From an uncultured Clostridia bacterium (GTDB lineage: Bacteria; Bacillota; Clostridia; TANB77; CAG-508): a DNA stretch of 53,740 nt. The position numbers were made by a program, and so were the translations under genes. The notes below the pieces were generated by a model. That model was not told the DNA's origin. It was given only the letters and a program-made list of their open reading frames with translations, and made no database searches. Within the stretch, counting starts at the first letter, position 1, and every line of letters begins with the position of its first letter. This document shows positions 15,779 through 24,755 of the stretch, piece by piece. The stretch is taken from the NCBI GenBank assembly GCA_944391855.1, contig CALXVB010000007.1:1-53740 (forward strand), given 5' to 3'.

Positions 15779-16683
15779 TTGTTTTCCTCCTTACTATAAA
15801 TTAACTTTATTTCTCTATTTTTTTCTATTAATATTGTTCTTTCTATTATATTCAAGTTATATAATTCTTTTAGTATTGGGTTTTGCATTATATCTTCTAT
15901 ACTTCCGCCATGTGCTGTAAATATTCCTTTTACTCCTGAAGTTACTGCATATTTTATTGCTTCTATGTCTTCTTTTGTACCTATCTCATCTGCTGCGATA
16001 ACTTCTGGTCCCATTGCTCTTATTAACATTTTTATTCCTTTTTCTTTGCTAATGTTATTTAAAATATCTGTTCTTTCTCCTAAATCGTTTTGTGGCACTC
16101 CTTTATACATTGCAGCAATTTCTCCTCTTTCGTCGACTACCCCTATATGCATTCCTTTAAAATTTATTTTTTCTATTCCACTACTTATATTTCTTATGAT
16201 GTCTCTAATCAAAGTGGTTTTACCCCTTCCCGGAGGAGAAAGTATAATTGTGTTATGTACTGTGTTTTCTTGTTTATTTAAAATATATGGTAAAGCCATA
16301 TTACTACAACCTAGCACTTCTCTTGCAATTCTAAAGTTTAGGCTATATATGTATGATATATTTATTACTTGTCCATCTTTTACTACAGCTTCACCTGTTA
16401 TTCCTACTCTATGTCCGCCTTTTACAGTAATAAATCCATTACAAATTTGGTTTTGATATGTATAAATAGAGTTGTCACAAATTCGTTGCAAAGTCTCTAG
16501 TATTTCATTTGTATTTATTACATAATTTACTTTTATTTCTTCTAAACTTGTCCTTAATAATATGTTTCTATTTGTGTATATATGTATCTCCTGAGTTTTG
16601 TTTAATATACTTTCATATTTAATTAATGTTTCTTTTATTTTATTTGGAAAATATTCCAATATATCTAAAATATTATTTGGCAT
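15775..16683 (-). CDS. spoIIIAA: Stage III sporulation protein AA, secretion-type ATPase
   Basis: A 302-residue P-loop ATPase and first gene of the operon. Walker A is SPPGRGKTTLIRDII near residue 150; an acidic VVDERGEIAAMYKG follows, then MGPEVIAADEIGTKEDIEAI as Walker B with the glutamate switch, then FTAHG. It powers the mother-cell-to-forespore channel. In model species the operon is driven by SigE; no SigE promoter was convincingly identified here. Confidence 0.96.
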   Translation of the reverse strand: MPNNILDILEYFPNKIKETLIKYESILNKTQEIHIYTNRNILLRTSLEEIKVNYVINTNEILETLQRICDNSIYTYQNQICNGFITVKGGHRVGITGEAVVKDGQVINISYIYSLNFRIAREVLGCSNMALPYILNKQENTVHNTIILSPPGRGKTTLIRDIIRNISSGIEKINFKGMHIGVVDERGEIAAMYKGVPQNDLGERTDILNNISKEKGIKMLIRAMGPEVIAADEIGTKEDIEAIKYAVTSGVKGIFTAHGGSIEDIMQNPILKELYNLNIIERTILIEKNREIKLIYSKEENK

Positions 16684-16708
16684 TTTCTCTCCATCAGATT
16701 TAATATAT

Positions 16709-16751
16709 AAAAAAATACAACATATATTAAATATATATGCTGTATTTTTTA
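16709..16751 (-). terminator. Terminator upstream of spoIIIAA
   Basis: AAAAATACAACATATAT pairs with ATATATGCTGTATTTTT (mostly matched) with A and T tracts on both sides. It ends the transcript of the gene at 16774 and insulates the spoIIIA operon. Confidence 0.7.
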
Positions 16752-16773
16752 TTTTAGAACTTATTTTGATATT

Positions 16774-18657
16774 TTAATTTCTAACAATTCCTATCTCACA
16801 AACTTTTCCTGTTGCGTTATCATATGACAAACTTATTTCATAAGTATATCCTGAATTTATAGAATTTTGTATTGTAGTTATATTATTTACTGGATTTATA
16901 AATGCGGTTGCAGATGCTGCTGAATCTGTTTTTACATTAATTTGTTCATTTTCATTAGCTGTTAAATTGTATGTTAATACTGTTTGGCATAATGTTTTGG
17001 CTTGTGAGCCTCTACTACTTCCTTCATATACTTCAAATTGTGCATTATTTGCCTCAATTTCTTGTCTTTCTAATTCACTAAGAGTACCTGTTGTATTATT
17101 TGTATCTTCTGGCGCAGTTGGTCTATAGTCATTTGGATCTACTGTAGTTTCTGAATTTGAGCCTGAAATTATACTATTCATATATTCTTCAATTTCATCT
17201 ACTTGTTCTTGCTCTTGTTCTAATGCATCTTCATATTCTTGCATGCTTTGTTCCATTGACTCCCACATACTAATTGAAGTAATATATGAAGGTGTTGCAA
17301 TCCATGTTACTAATGGATTTGCATATTGTAGGTTATATCCCAAACTTGTCATTTGCTCTGTATTTATTTGAGCTATTCTTGTTCCAAGTTGTGTAATGAA
17401 TGGTAATATTTGTTCTGCAGAATAATTGTTTAGTATAGCTGCATTTACTGTTGTTAGTGGTTCTATTTCTATGTTTCCATCAAAACTTACAGTGTTATTA
17501 TATGTATATGTTATATCAAATGCATCTGTTGTTTTTACATTTATTGTATAATTTTCTGTAATGGCATTAGTATTTAATCCTGTAAAGTTAAGAATTAACC
17601 CTATTGTATCTCCAGCTTCTGTATCATCTAATGATATTTGATATGTTAGAGCGCTTTCTGTTTCCTCTTTTGTTATATCAAAAACAATATCATTATATGT
17701 TATATTAATTCTATTTGTTTTTCTATCATTTTGAGTTATGTTTATTTTTAAAGTGCCTTCTTCCCATTCTTGTTCTGTTATGTAGTCTATCTCAGATTGT
17801 ATATTCTCTGAAGTAATGGCATCTGTCTCATCATAATTTTCTGCATACATTTCTTCCATTATGCTATTAATTTTATTAATCATAGTTCTGTCACTTTTTA
17901 ATGTATTTAAAAGTTGTAAATAAATAGTTTTTATTTCTGAACTTGTTAATGTTAATGTATATACTACAGAGCCATCTGCATTTTCTACTTTAGAGAATTT
18001 TTCTTCATCTAAATTATTATATATTGGTAAAATGTATTGTGTTTGTATATGTGTTTTTTCTTCTTCTGTTAGATTTAAACTTTCTAATTCTTTTGTTGTT
18101 TCTATTTTATTTGGTATATTACTTACGTCCTCTACTCCGAATTTTTGTGCAAATTCTTGTAAATTATTATTTTCTATGGCTATGTAAGTTTCTGAAAGAC
18201 TATCTGATTGTATTCCATATATGTCTCCATATACTTTAAATTTAAAAGGTAGTTTAACAGTATCTGAATAATTCACTGCTATGTCTTGTTCTGATTGTGT
18301 TTTAGCATTATCTACTTTTCCTGTAAAAGTAATATTTGTATTATTTCCAAATTCTACTGCCTTTTCATATTCTTGCATATCTAAACTATTTGAAGTATCT
18401 AGCAATATATCCACATTAGCACTTATCTCTCCATTTGTATTATATGGAGTACTTTCCTTTTTCAAAAGATATTCATTTACTGAATTTGAAATAAATCCAT
18501 CTTCGCTCTCTACCAATTGCATAGCATATTTTCCAAAGCCTTGCTTTTCTGATAATAACAAGTCTGTACAAAAGAATATGAATGCAAATATTCCTCCTGC
18601 TAAAATTAAAATTGATAGTATAACAATTATTGTGATTATAATACCTTTTTTCTTCAT
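16774..18657 (-). CDS. Membrane-anchored extracytoplasmic protein of unknown function
   Basis: A 627-residue protein with an N-terminal anchor (about residues 7-32) that includes the segment FIFFCTDLLLSEKQGFGKYA, a motif shared by a family of large Clostridia surface proteins (I associate it with DUF6583, unverified). The middle is beta-rich and Asn/Thr-rich; residues about 490-510 form an acidic coiled coil (EDALEQEQEQVDEIEEYM). The C-terminal domain (SSRGSQAKTLCQTVLTYN, then GYTYEISLSYDNATGKVCEI) looks like a pilin-like or receptor module. It is flanked by terminators, hence monocistronic. The function cannot be inferred. Confidence 0.6.
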   Translation of the reverse strand: MKKKGIIITIIVILSILILAGGIFAFIFFCTDLLLSEKQGFGKYAMQLVESEDGFISNSVNEYLLKKESTPYNTNGEISANVDILLDTSNSLDMQEYEKAVEFGNNTNITFTGKVDNAKTQSEQDIAVNYSDTVKLPFKFKVYGDIYGIQSDSLSETYIAIENNNLQEFAQKFGVEDVSNIPNKIETTKELESLNLTEEEKTHIQTQYILPIYNNLDEEKFSKVENADGSVVYTLTLTSSEIKTIYLQLLNTLKSDRTMINKINSIMEEMYAENYDETDAITSENIQSEIDYITEQEWEEGTLKINITQNDRKTNRINITYNDIVFDITKEETESALTYQISLDDTEAGDTIGLILNFTGLNTNAITENYTINVKTTDAFDITYTYNNTVSFDGNIEIEPLTTVNAAILNNYSAEQILPFITQLGTRIAQINTEQMTSLGYNLQYANPLVTWIATPSYITSISMWESMEQSMQEYEDALEQEQEQVDEIEEYMNSIISGSNSETTVDPNDYRPTAPEDTNNTTGTLSELERQEIEANNAQFEVYEGSSRGSQAKTLCQTVLTYNLTANENEQINVKTDSAASATAFINPVNNITTIQNSINSGYTYEISLSYDNATGKVCEIGIVRN

Positions 18658-18678
18658 ATTTTTCCCCTCTCTTTTTTC

Positions 18679-18727
18679 AAAAAGCAGAAGCTTAAATCTA
18701 CTTTATGAATTAAAACTTCTGCTTTTT
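18679..18727 (-). terminator. Terminator after yebC
   Basis: AAAAAGCAGAAG (18679-18690) and CTTCTGCTTTTT (18716-18727) are perfect 12-bp arms; the stem ends in a T run on the minus strand, 16 bases after the yebC stop. Confidence 0.8.
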
Positions 18728-18742
18728 ATATAAATATTATAT

Positions 18743-19468
18743 TTATTCTTCCCAATTATGATATACGTTCATAACGTCATCTAAATCTTCTAGATTATCG
18801 ATTAGTCTTTGCATTTTTTCACTATCTTTTTCATCTAATTTAATATATGTAGATGGAACCATTTGAACTTCTGCTTCTAAAAATTCTAGTCCTTGTCCTT
18901 CTAGTGCTTCTCTTACTTTTGCAAAATCTTCTGGCAATGTTGTTATTTCATAACATTCATCACTAGCCACAAAATCTTCTGCACCATTGTCTAGTGCGAG
19001 CATCATCATATCATCTTCTGATAAATCTGTAGTAGTTCTATCTATTACTATTACTCCTTTTTTAGAGAATAAATATGATACGCAACCTGAAGTTCCTAAA
19101 TTTCCTCCTGCTCTATCAAATGCATGTCTTACGTCTGCTGCTGTTCTATTTTTGTTATCTGTACTTGCTTCTACAATAACGGCTACACCATTTACTCCAT
19201 ATCCTTCATAAGTTATCTCTTCATAGTTTTCGTTGTTTCCTGCACCTGATGCTTTCTTTATTGCATTATTTATTGTATCATTTGGCATGTTATTTGCCTT
19301 ACATTTTGCTATTACGTCTTTAAGTTTAGAATTACCAGCCGGGTCAGGTCCTCCTTGTTTTACTGCGATTAATAATTCTCTTCCTAACTTTGTAAATATT
19401 TTTCCTCTTGCTGCATCTGCTTTACCTTTTTTTGCTTGAATATTATGCCATTTACTGTGTCCTGACAT
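18743..19468 (-). CDS. yebC: YebC/PmpR-family translation or transcription factor
   Basis: A 241-residue protein starting [19 protein letters not shown], the family signature. The start at 19466-19468 is chosen because AGGAGGAATTAACC precedes it, although the frame stays open 18 codons further up. Contains [35 protein letters not shown] and [15 protein letters not shown]. Members were named transcription regulators; recent work links some to ribosome rescue at proline stretches. That translational link is of interest given the decoding anomaly here, but no connection can be shown. Confidence 0.95.
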   Translation of the reverse strand: MSGHSKWHNIQAKKGKADAARGKIFTKLGRELLIAVKQGGPDPAGNSKLKDVIAKCKANNMPNDTINNAIKKASGAGNNENYEEITYEGYGVNGVAVIVEASTDNKNRTAADVRHAFDRAGGNLGTSGCVSYLFSKKGVIVIDRTTTDLSEDDMMMLALDNGAEDFVASDECYEITTLPEDFAKVREALEGQGLEFLEAEVQMVPSTYIKLDEKDSEKMQRLIDNLEDLDDVMNVYHNWEE

Positions 19469-19582
19469 GGTTAATTCCTCCTTCTTATTTCTTATTTTTA
19501 TATCCAATAAATATTTTATCATATTTATCCTAGTTTGTGTAGTGTTTTTTCTATAAATCTTTTATACTTTCAATATTTCTCA

Positions 19583-20692
19583 TTAATCTTCCATATTTTC
19601 ATATAATGGTATTATAAAATTCAAGTTAGAATCCACTGTATTTGAAGCTTCATATATGTCTCTCATATTCTCTGCCTCTGATTCAGGTGCAAATAAGTTT
19701 TGCATATATTGGTTAGTATAAAGTTCCCCATCTTGATTTACAATATCAAACTTTTGTAAGTATAAAGTATTTTGCCCAACTTCTATATATCCATTCTTTA
19801 CAAAGTCTACACCACCTATTAATGCTTTTTCAATAGTATCCCATCCTTGATTATATGCATATTGTGCTGCATTTTGCAATATTTCCTCAGTATCATTTCC
19901 TGTTGCTGCTATATTAAATGGGTTATATACAACCACCCCGTTATATTCATATCCTCTTGATAATACTGTTCCTTCTCTTCCTTGCTCTTGTATTAATCTT
20001 GAAGTTATAAAGTATGGGTCAACATTTGCATTTCTTCCTGCTTGTAATAACGCTTCTGCAGTGCTATCTCCTTCTAAAAAAGAATCTTCAGTAAGTGATT
20101 TTATTCCGTCTACTGTATGAGCACCTTCAGTATATTTTAGTTCTAGAAACTGAAATATATTATCCTCATCCAAAATATTTTTAGGATTCATCTGCTGCCT
20201 TATTGCCTCATCAGAAGCGCAAAGCCAAGATCCATTATCATATCTTCTATTTCCACAAACTTGGCATACCCAATCTTCTGGATATTCATAATAATCTGGT
20301 ATTAAGTTTAGTGGATTTGTTCTAAAATCTGAATGTCCTTCATTTGATATTACTTCATCCCAGTCAAGTCTTGTATAGAAAAGAGTAAAGGTCCAATTTG
20401 GATGAGCTTCTTTTAAATTATCAATTAATTCTTTATACCCTGGATATTTTTCTTCATCTAAATTTGTTCCATCATATATTTCATATTTTTGTTTCTTTTC
20501 TTCATTAGCTTTAATTATGGAAATAGATATTATAGCTATAATCACAATTAAAATAATTGCAAGAAAAATCTTTATCTTAGTTGGTATTTGCTTTATAACT
20601 CTGCCTATGTTTTTTATAGCTTTTATTAAAACATTTATTATATTTAATACCACATTTTTTATTATATTTTTTAACTTTCTAAATTTATTCAT
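19583..20692 (-). CDS. Membrane-anchored N-acetylglucosaminidase (GH73-like autolysin)
   Basis: A 369-residue protein: a basic N-terminus, one helix at about residues 37-60, then a domain opening YPGYKELIDNLKEAHPNWTF and LDWDEVISNE, the substrate-groove module common on clostridial endo-beta-N-acetylglucosaminidases. A four-Cys patch (CQVCGNRRY...C) follows. The catalytic region includes ITSRLIQEQGREG (probable general acid Glu) and YNPFNIAATG. It cleaves peptidoglycan glycan strands at the outer membrane face. The start region has weak ribosome-site character. Confidence 0.85.
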   Translation of the reverse strand: MNKFRKLKNIIKNVVLNIINVLIKAIKNIGRVIKQIPTKIKIFLAIILIVIIAIISISIIKANEEKKQKYEIYDGTNLDEEKYPGYKELIDNLKEAHPNWTFTLFYTRLDWDEVISNEGHSDFRTNPLNLIPDYYEYPEDWVCQVCGNRRYDNGSWLCASDEAIRQQMNPKNILDEDNIFQFLELKYTEGAHTVDGIKSLTEDSFLEGDSTAEALLQAGRNANVDPYFITSRLIQEQGREGTVLSRGYEYNGVVVYNPFNIAATGNDTEEILQNAAQYAYNQGWDTIEKALIGGVDFVKNGYIEVGQNTLYLQKFDIVNQDGELYTNQYMQNLFAPESEAENMRDIYEASNTVDSNLNFIIPLYENMED

Positions 20693-20775
20693 ATTTGTAT
20701 GTGCCTCTATTTTACTCTTTATTTTTAATAATTTTTTTACAATTATAATTTTTTGTAATAATTATAACAGAAAAG

Positions 20776-20803
20776 GCAGATAATTTAAAATAAAATCATC
20801 TGC
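20776..20803 (-). terminator. Terminator upstream of the GH73 gene
   Basis: GCAGATAATTT and AAATCATCTGC (one mismatch) form a stem followed by CCTTTT on the minus strand. It closes the transcript of the small ORFs at 20829-21108. Confidence 0.6.
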
Positions 20804-20828
20804 TTATAAGCTATATTATTTTATATTA

Positions 20829-20981
20829 CTATTTTTTAAGTTGTAATCCATCTTTAAACGCATTTCCTACTCTTTCAGTAACCTTGTAATATCCATGAGT
20901 GTATGGATCAAAGCTAATTGCATTAACTAATTCGATATTAACATTTTCTCCTGTATAATATATATTGATTGTTAAACTCAT
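20829..20981 (-). CDS. 50-residue protein of unknown function
   Basis: ATG (20979-20981) follows a strong AGGAGGAATTAAT. The protein begins MSLTINIYYTGENVN, resembling the first residues of small dimeric monooxygenase-like proteins, but the rest (FDPYTHGYYKVTERVGNAFK) does not follow that family and it is too short. The upstream membrane ORF ends inside its ribosome site, so the two appear translationally coupled. Whether it is a true small gene or an eroded remnant is open. Confidence 0.5.
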   Translation of the reverse strand: MSLTINIYYTGENVNIELVNAISFDPYTHGYYKVTERVGNAFKDGLQLKK

Positions 20982-20982
20982 A

Positions 20983-21108
20983 TTAATTCCTCCTCTTCTT
21001 TGCTTTTCTTATTAAAGAAAATATAATATATATAACTAAAGCAATAGCAATTAGTGCTGATATATTTTTTAAATAAAAGATCCTGTTAATATTACTATTC
21101 TCATAAAT
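20983..21108 (-). CDS. Possible small membrane peptide, start uncertain
   Basis: A 41-codon frame with one clear transmembrane segment (ISALIAIALVIYIIFSLI) and a basic tail (RKAKKRRN), ending at a TAA that overlaps the ribosome site of the next ORF. No ATG, GTG or TTG start is in frame. The only candidate is ATT (21106-21108) three bases after AAGAAGGAG. An out-of-frame ATG (21102-21104) at ideal spacing opens only 11 codons. It may be a frameshifted small gene or an ATT start. Confidence 0.3.
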   Translation of the reverse strand: MYENSNINRIFYLKNISALIAIALVIYIIFSLIRKAKKRRN

Positions 21109-21157
21109 TTTCTCCTTCTTTACTAATACTATTTTTATTTATTATTTAGTTAAACAA

Positions 21158-21385
21158 TTAGTCTAACAATTTTAAAATTTCTTTATATGCAATATCATAT
21201 ATTGTAGTTTTTTTAAATGGAATATTTGCTTTTCTCATTGCTTCTTTTTGTTTATCTGTAGCAAATGTATATGGATATATCCCATACATAAAAGGGAAAA
21301 ATAGGAATAAAAATTCTTGTTTTTCTTCCTCTCTCATATTTATTGCAAATTTGTCCACACTATGCTGCAGGACTTTCTTCTGTTA
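21158..21385 (-). pseudogene. C-terminal remnant of a TetR-family regulator
   Basis: About 66 residues from GTG 21356-21358 read FLFLFFPFMYGIYPYTFATD and DKQKEAMRKANI, the ligand-domain tail of a TetR/AcrR regulator common in gut Clostridia. The DNA-binding N-terminal two thirds is missing. The frame overlaps the end of the PBP gene without a ribosome site. The regulator was cut by the rearrangement that placed the PBP end here. Confidence 0.6.
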
Positions 21386-23916
21386 TTCCCTCAGTATTTT
21401 CAGTGTCTTCTACATTATCTACTGTTTCTTCATTTGAGTTTTCATTATTACCACTTCCATTTTCTGTATTATCTTCTCCTCCTCCTGTACTTGGTTCATA
21501 TATATCATTTTCAGGATTTGTAACGTCTTCTGGTATTTCATCATTTACTATATTTTCCGTATCTTCCGTATTTTCTATTACTTCGTTTTGAACTGTAGTA
21601 TTTTCTATATCATCTGTTTTAACATCTTCTTCATCATCTGGATCTAACTCTAAATCTTCTTTATTATCAACATATACACTTGTTTCTTCGTCTGTATCTA
21701 TATGTGCGTTTACTCTACTTCCACTATGCTGTGTACATTCCTCTGGCTCTGTACCTTCTAGGAAGTACTCTACATATGTATTTGTGCATCCACTTCTTGC
21801 AATCTCGCCAGTATCAGAGCATATTTCTTCTACTGATATTTTATTAGGCTGATAAAATCTGGCACCTGTAAATCCATCATGTATACTACGCATTACATTC
21901 GCCCACATTATTCCTGCTGGATTTTGATTGTTATAGTATATTGTTTCATTTTGGTCAAATCCAAACCATGTAACTGCTGTATAATATGGTGTAAAACCAC
22001 ATAGCCATTTATCATAATTATCGTCTGTTGTTCCTGTCTTTGCTACTACATCTATTCCTGATATTGAACAATATGTAGCTGTACCATTATTTCCATCCAC
22101 AGGCTCTTGTAATAGTTTTTTTAGTACATAAGCTACTTGCTCTGAAAATACTGTCCTTTTCTCCTGCTTTTTCTTTAGAACTGTTTTTCCAGTATTATCT
22201 ACAATGGAAGAATAAAATGTTGGCTCTATATATATGCCATCATTTGCTATAGTAGCATAAGCTGCTGCCATTTCAAGTGGTGTTATTCCATTATCTAATC
22301 CACCTAATGCTAATGGAAGACCTTCATCATTTTCAGTTAATGACGTTATTCCCATTTTTTCTAAATATGAGATAGCTTTTTTAGGTGTAATTTCTTCCAT
22401 CATTTCTACAAATGGAACATTTTGAGAAGATTCCAAAGCTCTTCTTACGGTTATTTTTCCTAAATATCCTGAGTTATTTCCTGGTGCATATCCGTCTTCA
22501 AATGTTTTCTTTTCATCATCATATATAGTTGCACCAGTAAATATTTTTTCATTAATTCCTGGTACTAACACTGCTAATGGTTTTATTGCTGAACCTGTTT
22601 GTCTTTGACTCTGCGACGCTCTATTTAATCCTCTAAAAGTCTCTTTTTCTCCGAAGTCCACCTGTACAAGCTAGCACTTCTCCTGTCTGATGGTTTAGTA
22701 TAACCATAGCAGCTTGAGACGTGTCTTCTCCATTTTCTGAATACAATATATATTGGCTCTTTAAAGACTCTTCTTCTACTTTTTCTTGCATATTTGAGTC
22801 TTGCGTACTATATATTGTTGAACCTGATAGATACAAGTAATTTTTTGCAAAATCTTCTGAAATATTTTTTTCTTCTGCCAAATCCTCTATAACTTCATTA
22901 ATTAGAGCATCTGTGTGATATGAATAGATACAATCTCCTGTTTCTATTTCTCCTTCTTCGAAATTTAATCCATTATTTACTTCTGTTTCTGCTGATTTAT
23001 ATTCACTATCAGTTATTTTACCTAATTCTAACATTTTCTGTAGAACAGTTAAGGTTCTATCAGAAATATCTTCTTCATTATCATATCCTTCGAATGGGTT
23101 ATAGTAGTTTGGAGAGTTATTTATTCCTGCTAAATATGCACATTCTGCTAAAGATAAATCTTCTACGTCTTTGTTAAAGTAATAGTGAGCACCAGTCTCT
23201 ACTCCATACACATTTGGTCCTACATAAATTACATTTAAATACATTTCCAAAATTTCTTCTTTAGAAAAATAGTTTTCAAGTAAAAATGCTTTCCACCATT
23301 CCTTTACCTTACGTGTTACTGAGTCTGTATTATCACCGGTTAAATTTTTAACTAATTGTTGTGTAATTGTACTTCCTCCATAAGAAGAATTACCAAATGT
23401 AGTTATATAACTTAATATTGCACCACCAGTTCTTTTTATATCAATTCCATGATGAGAGTAAAATCTCTCATCTTCTATTGAAACATATGCATCTATCAGA
23501 TATTGTGGCATATCTTCTATATCAACTGTCATCTTTTTCTGCTCATTACCTATCTCAGCAATAACCTCTCCACTTTTATCTAAAACAACTGAATTTTTAT
23601 TAGTAAACATAGCTGTACTTAATACTTTCCAGTTATATGCTGATATACCAAGACAGATTCCAAGTACTATTAGTAGAATAAGTATAATGATTAAAATAGC
23701 TTTTCTTTTAATACTTTTCGTACTTTTTTTGTCTTTTTTATTCTTGCTTGTTTTAGAGTTCTTACTTCCTTTCGTATTTCTACTATTTTGTACATTTCTA
23801 TTTATTTTATTATACTGTGAGTTATTTTTCTTTGCTGCTTCTCTTTTTTCCTTATCCTGTTTCATTTTTAATACAGATTTAGGAATCTCTTCTGCTTCGC
23901 TTATTATTCTTCTCAA
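21360..23916 (-). CDS. Class A penicillin-binding protein, read through a CGG +1 shift
   Basis: Read as 23916 to 22654, then 22652 to 21360, skipping the C at 22653 of an in-frame CGG. Part one: a basic cytosolic tail, a helix (about residues 70-93), and a GT51 transglycosylase with SIEDERFYSHHGIDI, GGSTITQQLVKNL and EEILEMYLNVIYVG, ending LACTGGL. Part two continues GEKETFRGLNRASQ into the transpeptidase with QTGSAIKP (S-x-x-K), SSQN (S-x-N) and AKTGTT (K-T-G), then an acidic Thr/Asn-rich tail. The joined product is about 851 residues, a normal class A PBP that polymerises and cross-links peptidoglycan. Unshifted, the two activities would be on separate, improperly started chains. TTG start after AGGAGTGGAG. 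Confidence 0.85.
22651..22653 (-). other. In-frame CGG with +1 frame change (class A PBP)
   Basis: Context GGA CTT CGG AGA AAA. Frame 0 stops at TAG six codons later. Dropping the C gives CTT GGA GAA AAA GAG (L G E K E), restoring the expected GGLGEK-TFRGLNRA segment. Confidence 0.85.
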
Positions 23917-24043
23917 AACTCCACTCCTATTCTATTACATCTTATAAATTCTCTTTTCTGGCTTAATTATTGATTGATATTTTCTTTTTTATTTTAATAT
24001 TCACATATATATTTTATACCGAATTTCGATTTTTAGCAATAGC

Positions 24044-24571
24044 TCAATATATTCTCTCTATATCTATACGTGCATTAGTATACTCTACTTCTTCTAATGA
24101 TAGTCCGTTAAGTTGCAGTATATCTCCTGAATTTAGTTGAAGTATAACTGTACTCGTTAGTGTGTATCTGTTATTCGAAATATCGCTTTGTAAAACTGGT
24201 CCTTCATTTAATGTTTCTAATACAGGCACATTATTTACGGCTAAAATTGCATTAAAATTAAGTGTGCCTATTTGATTAGAAACACCTGTTAATTGATACG
24301 AGATTTGATATATTCCATCCTTATTAATGCTAATCTCGCTAGAACCTAGAGTATGTGATAATGCATCTCCCACTAAAATTTGATTTTGGTTAAAATTAAT
24401 TATAGCATTTCCTGTTTGTGTATTATCTCCGCTTTGTGCAATAGTTACAAGTATACTTTTATCTTGTTTTTGATTATTTATACATAAGAAAAGAATTGCT
24501 ACAATTAATATAATTATTATACTAAAAATTAATGTTAATTTAAATATTTTACATTTATCTTCGCAACACAT
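24044..24571 (-). CDS. Membrane-anchored BclA C-terminal-like jelly-roll protein
   Basis: A 175-residue protein with one anchor helix (about residues 13-31) after MCCEDKCKIF. The exported part resembles the BclA C-terminal (C1q/TNF-like) trimerising domain of spore-surface collagen-like proteins: ISINKDGIYQISYQLTG, then FNAILAVNNVPV and VILQLNSGDILQLNG. The collagen repeat is absent. ATG follows GGGAGGAAGATATTT. A spore-surface role is an inference from the fold and the spore-forming genome. Confidence 0.7.
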   Translation of the reverse strand: MCCEDKCKIFKLTLIFSIIIILIVAILFLCINNQKQDKSILVTIAQSGDNTQTGNAIINFNQNQILVGDALSHTLGSSEISINKDGIYQISYQLTGVSNQIGTLNFNAILAVNNVPVLETLNEGPVLQSDISNNRYTLTSTVILQLNSGDILQLNGLSLEEVEYTNARIDIERIY

Positions 24572-24689
24572 AAATATCTTCCTCCCTTCATAATATAATA
24601 TGAAAGTGTGGACAAAAGTGACTACTTTTTTCTCAACGCTTGTATTATATCTATTTATATGTATGTTTTGTTACCAACAAAGAAAAAAA

Positions 24690-24722
24690 CAAAGCTATGG
24701 AAATTATTAATCCATAACTTTG
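24690..24722 (-). terminator. Terminator after the ClpX-like gene
   Basis: CAAAGCTATGGA and TCCATAACTTTG (one mismatch) enclose a 9-base loop about 33 bases after the stop at 24756; the minus strand continues into a T tract. Confidence 0.65.
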
Positions 24723-24755
24723 CTTTTCATAGTTTCTATTAGAAATTATGTTTAC

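Noticed and set aside
20829..20981. Assignment of the 50-residue ORF to the small monooxygenase family from its MSLTINIYYTGEN start
   Set aside because: The similarity ends after about 13 residues and the length is half that of the family.
21350..24616. Shared word AGTGTGGACAAA at about 21352-21362 (inverse) and 24605-24616
   Set aside because: Only about 12 bases, one copy inside coding sequence; no palindrome, so probably chance.
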